Shown here: one piece after another, positions 1 through 9,966 of the stretch | Position numbering within the stretch: position 1 is the stretch's first letter | How the letters are laid out: each line of letters begins with the position of its first letter | Origin: Cherax quadricarinatus | Lineage: Eukaryota; Arthropoda; Malacostraca; Decapoda; Parastacidae | DNA length: 64,000 nucleotides | Assembly (NCBI RefSeq): GCF_038502225.1 | Contig: NC_091321.1 | Coordinates: forward strand, 37,411,522-37,475,521 | Direction of reading: 5' to 3' | The notes under the pieces: generated by a model | What the model was told of the DNA's origin: nothing | Database searches by the model: none | The model's input: the letters and a program-made list of their open reading frames with translations, nothing else | Translations under genes and position numbers: made by a program

Positions 1-1087
1 TGTAGACATGTGAGAAAACTTAACCACCTCTGGTCACTGCAGGTGGCCCCTCGACCCTCACAATCTTATCCATATCTATCCGAGACCAGTATAAATTGGG
101 TAGCACCCTCAAGTACGGCGCTACTAATTAATTGCGGACTGTATAGATTATATTATATACTGAATGGGGGGGGGGGGTAGGTTACACATGGATATACCCA
201 TCAAGGAAAAACACTTGTACATAATCCCACCACTTACCAGATATTCTCTGGTGGTCACTTGATGTGGCTGGATCACCCATAACCTATCCAATTAAAACAT
301 ACCTCACTGGCCAGTATCAGACTGCTATAACTAGAAAGGTTACTTAACTGTGGGTGATTGATGCTCCTTATTTCCTCCATTCACCATCTCATTTCGATGT
401 CCTGCTACACTGACACGGTTCTTATTCCAGCAGGACGAGGTATCCGTTGGTTTGTCCCAGTTTAGAAGTCGTGATTCCATAAAACTTCGCTATCCTTGGG
501 ATGAGAACCACGCGTTCACTCAGAGCAGGGCGATATATTTCACTTCCCGCATTCTCTTACCTTAATGTTATTATCACTGATTACATTACCATTCACAAGA
601 CGATTTTAACGTCTCATAATTATTATACACATAAGAGATCACTCCGTTAAGATATGAGACCGATGAGTGAGGATTAACTCACGGGTAATTTCCCCTGGAC
701 ACATTCCATGGCGGCGCACCCGTCACCCACCAGTCCTACTATTATCCACTTATTTTACCACTTTATCACGGTGGTCACGTAAATCTTGTTCCCTCACTCT
801 TCACCAGGAACAATTACGACAGTTCCTATTAGGAAGTGAGGCCTATATTAATCCTTTGGCCGCCGTGAACGCCAATTTCCTGATCCCATGTTTCACAGCC
901 TCCTCACTACATTCAAAACACTCCCGCCACCTCGTGCCCCAGCTCGACCTCTACCCCCCGTGCACATCTGCGCAGGCGCAGCGGGAACCCAGTTGGTTCC
1001 ATCCAAAATACAAATACATTTTGACCCAAATCAACACATTAAACACTTATTAGGCACTACAGCTTCAGAAATTAAATAATTTCCACA
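1..1087 (+). mobile_element. LTR of an LTR retrotransposon (family A), cut by window edge
   Basis: This block is the reverse complement of 23287-24375, part of a solo LTR whose ends and target duplication are defined by an empty site elsewhere in the window. It ends ...TTTCCACA at 1087, the same terminus as the solo LTR. About 103 bp of the LTR start lie outside the window. It contains TGCGCAGGCGCA (969-980), an NRF1-like palindrome that is conserved in the other copy. The short ORFs inside it are not conserved proteins. A BEL/Pao pol lies downstream on the same strand, so this could be that element's 5' LTR. However, I see no convincing primer-binding site after 1087, and a SINE sits between. 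Confidence 0.75.
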
Positions 1088-1187
1088 AATGCCATAACTG
1101 TGTGTCTTACTCATGAAGTTGTACCCCAGTATAATTCTTCCATAGAGGATGGTGTTGAGCCACTGCATAAATAGTGGGAATTAGACA

Positions 1188-1485
1188 GCCCGGTGGCCTA
1201 GTGGCTAAAGCTCCTGCTTCACACACGGAGGGCCCGGGTTCGATTCCCGGCGGGTGGAAACATTCGACACGTTTCCTTACACCTGTTGTCCTGTTCACCT
1301 AGCAGCAAATAGGTACCTGGGTGTTAGTCGACTGGTGTGGGTCGCACCCAGGGGGACAAGATTAAGGACCCCAATGGAAATAAGTTAGACAGTCCTCGAT
1401 GACGCACTGACTTTCTTGGGTTATCCTGGGTGGCTAACCCTCCGGGGTTAAAAATCCGATCGAAATCTTATCTTATCTTATCTTA
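1188..1485 (+). mobile_element. tRNA-derived SINE, copy 1
   Basis: The head resembles a tRNA gene with an A box TGGCCTAGTGG (1194-1204) and a B box GGTTCGATTCC (1237-1247), which are the internal pol III promoter elements. A non-tRNA body of about 200 bp and a TCTTA-type tail follow. A closely similar copy on the same strand lies at 50984-51292, which shows it is a dispersed element and not a tRNA gene. Its tail abuts the BEL/Pao coding sequence directly. Interval 1088-1187 holds nothing I recognise. Confidence 0.85.
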
Positions 1486-1553
1486 CTCTGGAGCAGTATC
1501 TGAAAGATGTAAAATTTGAATCTGGACAATACTGGGTACGACTTCCGTGGAGA

Positions 1554-3719
1554 GTGAACCATCCAGAAATGCCCACTAATTACAGAATGGCATATGGGCA
1601 GTTAAAGGCTCAGCTCCGCGAACTGAGTAAGACACCAGAATTGTTAACTGCCTATAATGACATAATTGCTGAGCAGTTAATTAATAAATTTATAGAAGAG
1701 GTACCTCCTGAGCAAGCCAAAATTTATGGTCACTATTTGCAACATCACGGAGTGAAGAAGGATTCTAAGACCACTACTCTGAGAATTGTGTTTAATTGTA
1801 GTGCCAGGAGTAACAAAAATGTACCTAGTTTAAATGACTGTTTGATGACAGGTCAGTTGTTGACGGAAAATTTAGGAGATATCTTATTAAATTTCAGAGT
1901 AAAGAATTATGCCTTTACGGCTGACATAAGTAAAGCTTTCCTAAGAGTGGGTTTACAAGAGGCTGACCGGGATTGTACCCACTTCTTATGGCCTGAGAAT
2001 CCTATGGACCCACTTAGCCCTCTGAAAACCTTTCACTTTAGGAGCATATTATTTGGTGCTACATCCAGTCTGTTCCTACTTCAAGCGATGATAAATGCAC
2101 ACCTTAAATGTACGGGAAGTCCATTGAGTAAAGTAATGAGCAAACAATTTTATATGGACAATTTCCTGGGTGTGACATCAACTGAAGAGGAACTCTTAAT
2201 GACTTATGGAGAGGCTAATAAAATAATGCAAAGTGCAAATATGCCTCTGAGAGAGTGGAATAGTAATTCGTCCAAATTGAAGGACAAAATAAGTAAAGAT
2301 TACCCTGGAGATGAACTGCCAAAATGTAGTAATGTATTGGGTTTAAATTGGGATACTGAGAGAGATTTGTTAATGTTAAAACCTAATAATTACAGTATGC
2401 CCAATAAATTAACTAAGAGAGTTTTGCTTGCTGAAGTATCCAAATGTTTTGATCCACTAGGTTTAGTGTCACCCCTTACTATAAGAGGGAAATTATTAAT
2501 ACAGGAAGCATGGAAACTTAAATGTGCTTGGGATGAAATACTACCTGAGGAATTCATTAACAGGTGGGATGAATTAATTGGTGATTATGAAAAAATTCAA
2601 ATGTTGGAGTTCCCATGCCAGGTGGCCAATCCAAATGGGAAAAATGTACTCCACATTTTTTGTGATGCTTCAAAATTGGCATATGGAGCAGTTGCTTGCC
2701 TTCAATGTAATAGTGTTATTTCTCTTGTTATGTCTAAGGCTAAAGTGTCTCCAATTAAATCACGTACCTTGCCTCAGTTGGAATTAACAGCCATTTTTGT
2801 AGGTGTCAAATTAGCTAATTATATAAGAAATAAGTTGCAGGAGATAAATATTAGCGACACTGTGATTTGGTCTGATAATGAGGTATCCTTACAATGGATT
2901 CATAATGGAAACAGTAAAATTGTGTACGTACAAAACAGAGTCGCTGAAATTAATCAGATGCAAGAGAAGTATAATAGTTTGGGTCAGCATATGTTAACAT
3001 TTAATCATATACCTGGTGAGGAGAATCCAGCTGATTTCTTGTCTCGAGGTGTACCTTATGCTAAATTTGTAAATGCTGTATCATGGTTTAAAGGACCGAG
3101 TTGGTTGGTAAATAAAGCTAATTGGCCTGTACAAAAGGCGTATATTGCTCCTGTTGAAATTACTGTGACCACCGCTCCAATAGTTTGTCCTCCCTTAGCC
3201 ATTGATATAAATAGGTATTCTTCTTTTCCCAAACTAATCAATGTAACTAAGTTGGTGTTTAAATTTCTAAACAAGATGAATGTTTCATTTAAGTTTTCAC
3301 ATCCTCTTGAATATTGGATAAAGAGGGTACAGGAAGAAATCTATAGAAATGAGATTAAATTGATGATGGAAAGAAAAATTGTGAAAAGTTCCATAATAGA
3401 GAAACTGGAGCTGTATTTAGAGAACAATGTAATTAGGTGCAGAGGTAGGTTACAAAATGCTGAATTGGGTGATTATGCTAAACACCCTATCTTACTGCCC
3501 AAAGCTTATCATCTAACAAATTTAATTGTTCTAAATGCCCATAAAAAGGTAATGCATGGTGGGGTACAAGATACCTTAAATTGTATTAGGGAAACTTTCT
3601 GGGTTCCACAAGGACGGGAAAGTGTAAAAAGGGTGATTAAATCTTGTGTAATATGTCGCCGTGTGGATGCCAGATCCACCATTGCCAAAGGAGTGTGTAC
3701 AATTAGTGAAACTATTTGA
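1554..3719 (+). pseudogene. BEL/Pao retrotransposon pol, RT-RNase H-integrase zinc region
   Basis: Pol polyprotein of a BEL/Pao-type LTR retrotransposon, which copies element RNA into DNA and integrates it. Homologous reading continues upstream of the first Met to about 1487, where the SINE tail begins, so the 5' part (gag and protease) is missing. Order: RT, with AFTADISKAFLRVGL near residue 125 and a YMDN box near residue 200 where YVDD is usual; RNase H, with FCDAS near 370, LPQLELTA near 405 and WSDNEV near 437; and an integrase H-H-C-C zinc region, with HGGV near 668 and SCVICRR near 700. A frameshift near 3665-3690 moves the integrase core to another frame. The family is clear. Activity is unlikely. 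Confidence 0.85.
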
Positions 3720-4707
3720 TGTAACAGGTGTAGACTACAGTGGTCCAATAATTTTAACAGGTACGTCAAATGGTGTTCCACTGAAAGTGTATGTTTGTTT
3801 GTTCACCTGTACTGCTACTAGGGGAGTTCATTTAGAAGTGGCACAGGACTTGTCTGCAGAACAGTTTATACAGCTGTTTCGAAAATTTGCAGCTAGGAGA
3901 TCCTGTCTGAGGTTGATGATTTCGGATAATGCCACAAATTTTGTAGCAGGTGCTCAACACTTGATAGAATTAAATAATAGTAACGATGTTCAATCTCTGT
4001 TAACCCAGCGAGGGTATACCTGGAAATTTATTACTCCTAGAGCCCCTTGGCAGTGGGGGCTGTACGAAAGACTGATAGGCACAGTGAAGAGGTGTCTCCG
4101 CAAAGTACTACACTGGAAGAGAATTAATTTTGAAGAATTCCGTGCAGTGTTAGTGGAGGCAGAAAATCGTATAAATAATAGGCCTCTCTCGTACATGAGT
4201 GATACACCTGATGCAGATGTATTAACACCTTCTCACCTAATATGTGGAAGGAAACTGGAAGCTGCCCCTGTCTATAGAGATAATCCGGAAGAAAGTGATG
4301 AAGATTACAATGATGCGGCAGTGTTGTGTAATAAATTTAAAATGTTAAATAAAGTAATTGATCATTGGTCTAATGTGTGGTGTAAGGAATATCTTCTTAC
4401 TCTACGTGAACACTTTTATGGTGCGACAGAGGCAGTAAATCGACAGACCATTCAACCAGGTGACATTGTGTTAATTGACACTGAACAACATCGAACATTG
4501 TGGCCTCTGGGCAAAGTATTGACATTGTACCCAGATGCACAAGGTGTTGTCAGGAATGTCAAAGTGTTGTGTCGTGGCCAGGAAAGTTTATGCACAATTA
4601 ATAAATTGATTCCCTTGGAATTAGGTGTTCAATCAAACGTAAATGAAAATCTGAGGGAAAGTGACACGAGTGATATGGAAGATAACGCAGACCAAGTGAT
4701 GCCGTAA
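3661..4707 (+). pseudogene. BEL/Pao integrase catalytic core and C-terminal domain
   Basis: Continuation of the pol at 1554-3719 after a frameshift in the overlap 3661-3719. The integrase D-D-E triad is visible: D in VDYSGPI (about residue 24), D in SDNATNF (about 88) and E in YERLIGTVKR (about 136). NRPLSYM and the BEL-type C-terminal domain (QPGDIVLIDTE, WPLGKV, about residues 260-290) follow. The upstream Met is an accident of the shifted frame and not a real start. The natural stop at 4705-4707 precedes a candidate 3' LTR by 119 bp. Confidence 0.85.
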
Positions 4708-4826
4708 GATGAAATCGTAGTAAGACTTACTAGGAGAACAGCCACTCAAGCCAGAATTAGCTGGAATTGTCTCCTAAAGTAAGGAGTAATTTGAATTGTT
4801 TAGCAATGAACTCCGGCCTGCTGCAG

Positions 4827-5541
4827 TGTGGAAAATACTGTATATATTTTCCAGAAATTCAGTATTTATATGTAAATAGATGGCCATACTGTATTTAATA
4901 ATATTTATGTCATAGAAAACGGAAAGCCTGCGTCTGCGCAGACTAGACTCACCATCTTGGTTTTGAATTGGATACAACGTTAGTGTAATGGGAAGGAATT
5001 TTCGTGCTCTAGAGGTTAAAATTGTGTTGACACCTTTCAAACAGGAGGCGAGATTGGTGGATGTGCATTCCTGCATAACTTGAGATATCAGACGACTGGA
5101 CAAGACCTCTCCAGGAACCTCAGATAAGCTCTCTAGATTTGTGTGTAATTCTGGCCAGCATTATTTTCATAGATTTTTTTAGAGTGAGGTTTTCTGAGTA
5201 TGATACACATTAATCTCCAGTCAAATTGGTGAGTGACATTAAGATATATTTTCCTTCTGTTATGTAATTGTGTATATATATAACCATTTATTATTTTTAA
5301 TATAGTCCACAAATTTATATATTTACCAGTATTCCTGGTGTATGTATATTTCATTTAATTAATAGGTCCAGAGCAACTTGTGGTTATGACAGTGGTAGGT
5401 ATCGAAAGGGAACATTTTTTGCGACCTAGGTGTCCCAAATTCCTACTTGTCTATGTAACATTGATAAATAATAATTATCTTTGTTATCATTTACTGTTAT
5501 GTACATAATTAGTTACATTCAGATAAATGCAATTTTCCACA
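4827..5541 (+). mobile_element. candidate 3' LTR of the BEL/Pao element
   Basis: The 715-bp segment starts TGTGGAAAAT and ends AATTTTCCACA, giving the TG...CA termini and short inverted ends of an LTR. It lies just downstream of the BEL/Pao pol stop. No second copy is seen upstream, because the element's 5' part is missing. I do not see a clear polypurine tract immediately before it. It may instead be the start of a longer, older LTR running to 7311. Confidence 0.45.
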
Positions 5542-5599
5542 CATATATTGTTTACAGTAGTTACCCCGTGTAGACGTTTGAGAACACTTAAGCCACTCC

Positions 5600-6309
5600 T
5601 GAGGAAATTAAAACTTCATCAGCGTATAAAACAAATTCCAGCCACAAAATAGAGCGAGAAACCAATGTCAAAGACCTGGGAGTTATCGTGTCGGAGGATC
5701 TCACCTTCAAGGACCATAACAATTTATCAATCGTATCTGCTAGAAAAATGACAGGATGAATAATGAGAACCTTCAAAACTAGGGATGCCAAGCACACTAA
5801 CAGCACCTTTCAAGGCAGGTGAAATTGCTGACCTAGAAAATGTACAGTGAACCTTCACGGCGCGCATAACGGAGATAATTACTGGGAGCACTTGAAGCTC
5901 CTGAACCTGTACTCCCTGGAACGCAGGCGGGAGAGATACATGATTATATACACCTGGAAAATCCTAGAGGGACTAGTACCAAAACTTGCACACGAAAATC
6001 ACTCACTAGGAAAGCAAAAGACTCGGCAGACGATGCAACATCCCCCCAGTGAAAAGCAGGGGTGTCACTAGCACGTTAAGAGACAATACAATAAGTGTCA
6101 GGGGCCCGAGACTGTTCAACTGCCTCCCAGCTGGCACTGGACAGGCACCTAAAGTCGCTACCTGACCAGCCGGGCTGTGGCTTGTACGTTGGGTTGCATG
6201 CAGCCAGCAGTAACAGCCTGGTTGATCAGGCTCTGATCCACCATGAGGCCTGGTCACAAACCGGGCCGCGGGGCATTGACCCCCGGAATTCTCTCCAGGT
6301 AAACTCCAA
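5600..6309 (+). mobile_element. LINE family A, 5'-truncated decayed 3' fragment
   Basis: Matches the 3' end of the full-length LINE A (about 29879-30690): the RT C-terminal region followed by the characteristic 3' end (CAGCCGGGCTGTGGC... and CTCTCCAGGTAAACTCC). It carries an internal deletion near 5800 and several stops. It interrupts an LTR-like sequence: LTR homology runs up to about 5599 and resumes at about 6310-6320. No long target duplication is visible. Confidence 0.8.
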
Positions 6310-7311
6310 TCACCATGTGGGTCCTTCGACCTCACACTCTAAGCACATCTATCCTAGACCAGAATTGGATTAAAGTCAGATAACACCAATAAATACAGCG
6401 TTACCATTAGTTGTAGACTGTATGGACAAATTGAACTGATTAGAAGAAGGATGAAGGGATTACATGTGTTAACGTAACGAGACCACCACTTACCCAATTT
6501 CATTGGTGATCTCTGGAGATCGTTGTAGCACCCACAACACCTGCCCTATTATAACGTACTAACTGGCCAGTTATGAGTCTTATATAATAAGAAGGAAGCT
6601 TCTTATTATATTAGAAGGAAGCTTCTTATTATATTAGAAGGAAGCTTTCGTCTTTATTTCCTCCTCTGATTTAGACGTCTTGCCAAATTGATGTGATTCT
6701 TCTTCCAGGAGGATTATGACATCACTTGGATTGTCCCGATTTAGGAAATGAGACTCTGTAAAACTTGTTTAACTTCACACATTCCCTTAACTTAGTGTTA
6801 TTATCACAAGACGACTTAATGTCCCATTAATTTACACATGTTAAAGGTTGATCCATTAAGATCTGAGCCTGATGAGTGATGATTAAGCAATGGGTATTTT
6901 TCCCGAGCACTCGTCATGGCGTGGCGTCGTTCCCGGCTCTACATCCCCTACTATTTACTATTTTTGCCACCTTATTAGTGGTTTTGTAAATTATGGTCCC
7001 TCATTCTTTACCAGGAACAGTTATAACACTTCTAATTATGAAATGAGACCACTAATCACGTTTCGGTAAACGGAACTGCCAAATTCCTGGTTCTATATTA
7101 ACTAGGACACCCATGCCATAGGCCTGTACCCATGCGGCCCCTTATCCATGCCCTGGCGTACCCTCTCCGACCCAGCGCATGTGCAGAACCTCTTTGTTGG
7201 TTCTCTTTTATCAAATATATTTTAATCCAACAGTAATTCATTAATCATGTACATTTACATTATAAAAATTATAAAATATTATTTTGGGAAAATTACACAA
7301 TATTCTCCACA
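6310..7311 (+). mobile_element. diverged LTR (subfamily B), 3' part
   Basis: Collinear with LTR family A but clearly diverged, ending ...TTCTCCACA at 7311. The 5' portion, 5542-5599, lies on the other side of the LINE A fragment. A closer relative is the minus-strand copy at 18131-18639. An internal duplication of a 23-bp unit containing GAAGGAAGCTTCTTATTA occurs at about 6590-6650. No ORF. Confidence 0.7.
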
Positions 7312-7699
7312 GTGATCTCATTCATCAAGGGACATCACACAGAATTATGAAAGCGCTTGAAATTTCACTATTTTTCCACAGTGGTTTTCTGCATATTTTC
7401 ATATGACCTGTTGACAGAGATCTCATTCATCAAGGGACATCACACAAAGCTTCAGAATGTTCTCAGTAAGTTTTCCTTATCTTATTTTGTTTTCCAGTTA
7501 TCTTCTGTACCATTAAAGTCACTTACGTTTAAAATCCGACATAATTTTTTTTAAATTGTTAGAATTAACAAGTTTTTCTCAAATCTATTTTGCCAAATAG
7601 ACTTCATGGCATGAAATATATTATCACTTTGATAATCTCATGAGAATTATTCTTCAGAAATATATTGAAATTACTATAATAGGAGACATTCAAAATAAT

Positions 7700-9400
7700 G
7701 AGACCCCAAAAAACATTTTAATCAAGCTATTGAAATACAATGGAAATAAAGTATGATAGATATAATAAACTCAGAAGAGTTTGTAATAAACTTAAAAATA
7801 AACTAAAATACAAATTAGACAATCTAATTGAAAATAATGACTGGGCTAAACATGGTAATAATAACTTTGTAATTAGTTTGTCTGATGGAACATTAGTTAA
7901 GAACACAACTGCTGCTCAAAGTTCCAGTCTAAGTTTTATAACTTAATGTCAATAATGTGAAAACTGACAAAGCTTTTGGTTACTTGGAAAAATTTACTTA
8001 TTTATCCAATAATGAAATAAATATAAGTAAGGGGATAGTTTTTGTATCTATGATAAGACAAAATATTCCCATTTGTCCTCAAAGAATTTTTAAGTCTGTT
8101 GAAAATTTTATTATTAATAAAAAATATGTATATTACTAAAGCAAGCAAAATATCTGCATATTAATATTCAAAGAAAATTGATTACTAAGGTAAAATAAAT
8201 AAACTCTTAGATGATACAGATATATATTACAAACTTAGAAAGAATCCCTTAGCTTCAGTTAATAGTAACTTTACCAAAACAATAAAACGACTACTGAAAG
8301 GCAAAGATGAACTAATTAAAATATTCATGACCATTAATCCATCTTTACCATATATTAATAGATTAATAAAAACACACAAAACAGGTCATCCAGGCAGACC
8401 CATTATTAGATCCTTAGTATCAGTTTCCTATAAACTTTTCAAATGGGTAAATATGTTACGACCAATTATTGACTAAATTTGCAACTTTAATGTTAAAAAT
8501 AATATTGATTTAGTTGGTAGATTAACCAGTTTTACCAGTTTAATTGATTACAGTTTGGTTAAATTTGATGTTACTTCCTTGATTACGAAAGTTCCAGTTG
8601 ATGATTTATTAAGGTTCTTATCTGAAGAACACGGTAATTATGATTTACCGTTGCCAGTACCTGCATCACTGAACGTGTTAAACTTTGTATTGATGATGCA
8701 ATGTTCGCGTTTAATAACGAGTTCTACACTCAGAAGTTTGGTATGACAATGGGAAATCCTCTCTCACCTGTCTTTACCAGTTTGTACATGGAATATTATG
8801 AAGCAAGACTGTTTAATGAAACCTTTCCTACTAGAGCAAAATGTTACAGATCTGTTGATTAAGTTTTGTGTCTAATGTCTAAGAATAGAGATAGAAGCAA
8901 TTTCCTTGTTGAACTAAATATTCTAGCTTATTCCACAAATTTTACTGTTGAGTTTGAACAAAATAACTCGTTGTCTTTTATAAAAGATGATAAATTCAAA
9001 TTATACAGAAAATCAACAAATAATTGTTCCTACACTGTTGTTGTCATCCATGTTTGTGTTGTTGTCATCCATGTTTGTGTTGTTGTCATCCATGTTTGTG
9101 TTGTTGTCATCCATGTTTGTGTTGTTGTCATCCATGTTTGTGTTGTTGTCATCCATGTTTGTGTTGTTGTCATCCATGTTTGTGTTGTTGTCATCCATGT
9201 TTGTGTTGTTGTCATCCATGTTTGTGTTGTTGTCATCCATGTTTGTGTTGTTGTCATCCATGTTTGTGAGAACTTCATGTGTATGCTGCCCACAGTTCAT
9301 ACATGAAGAATTATGGAAAATTTATGAAATAGCTAAAGATCTACAATATCCAATATACTTAAGTGATAAATTCTTTACAAATGTTAGAGATATATTTTAA
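7700..9400 (+). pseudogene. Penelope-like element reverse transcriptase remnant
   Basis: Broken frames collectively match the Penelope-like RT. The region 8220-8475 encodes a KTHK...RPIIRS stretch (the PLE PKTHK/RPI motif). Region 8555-8640 encodes VKFDVTSLITKVPVDD, corresponding to the FDVxSLFTxVP block. Region 8740-8800 encodes FGMTMGNPLSPVF, and 8850-8880 encodes a degraded YVDD block (SVD followed by a stop). Region 8990-9030 matches the KLYRK box. Many stops and frameshifts make it non-functional. A 21-bp minisatellite interrupts it at 9033-9272. I did not recognise a GIY-YIG endonuclease downstream. Confidence 0.75.
9033..9272 (+). repeat. 21-bp minisatellite inside the Penelope-like RT
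   Basis: About 11.4 nearly identical copies of a 21-bp unit with core TTGTCATCCATGTTTG. The unit length is a multiple of three, so several frames stay open across it and give artificial 7-residue repeat peptides on both strands. These peptides should not be annotated as genes. Confidence 0.95.
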
Positions 9401-9966
9401 AAATCTTGAAACAGTAAAAAAATCTTTTGATTAAATTTCTCCCCAAAAACGCTGATACCTCCGTCTACAAGATTCTCTGAAAAAATGTAATGAAATTTAT
9501 TAAGATCAAGCTGGGGAAAACCTTGAACAAAGACTGCAATAAAATAAATAAATCATTAAAACTGGACAAGAGTCTAATGTTATGTATAGAGAAATATAAC
9601 TAAATCGAGGTTCATAAATCTTAACTTTGATTTTAATATAAATATTTTTTTAAGGTTATAAAATTAGATTCTTTTGTAATAAATAATATTTGGGAAGAAT
9701 TTCTGTTGTCATTGACAAGTCGTCGATCATCCCTGCGACATCATAATGTGGCGGGAGTAATGTTGTATGTGGTATAAACCTTGGTAATAAATACAGACAA
9801 GTTGGTCTAGAAAAACATGTAGCAAACACTAGGACATATTTATTAGAAAACTTTTCGGTCCTGAGACCTTGATCACTTCTAACATACAGAAGTTGAAAGA
9901 CAGTATATATAGGTGGAGAGTGAGGTGTGAGTGACACACACACACACCTGTGTGTGTGTGTGAAAT
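9401..9966. other. Penelope-associated non-coding flank
   Basis: No coding sequence seen. The stretch at 9800-9910 (CTTTTCGGTCCTGAGACC... followed by a TATATA segment) resembles the terminal non-coding part of Penelope-like copies, by inference from position. A short CA/TG alternation at 9934-9961 is self-complementary and could form a hairpin. Confidence 0.35.

Noticed and set aside
655..705. Hammerhead ribozyme-like segment in the LTR (CCGATGA-GTGAG-GATTAA-CTCAC)
   Set aside because: A stem-II-like hairpin is present, but the conserved GAAA box and a closing stem are missing, and the diverged LTR copy does not keep it.
667..1053. 128-residue ORF inside the LTR
   Set aside because: It lies wholly in LTR sequence. 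I saw no conserved motif or equivalent long frame in the solo LTR copy.
1188..1260. Functional tRNA gene (also at 51000, 21600 and 59600)
   Set aside because: A and B boxes are present, but the stems do not complete a cloverleaf by eye, and each occurs as part of a longer dispersed repeat.
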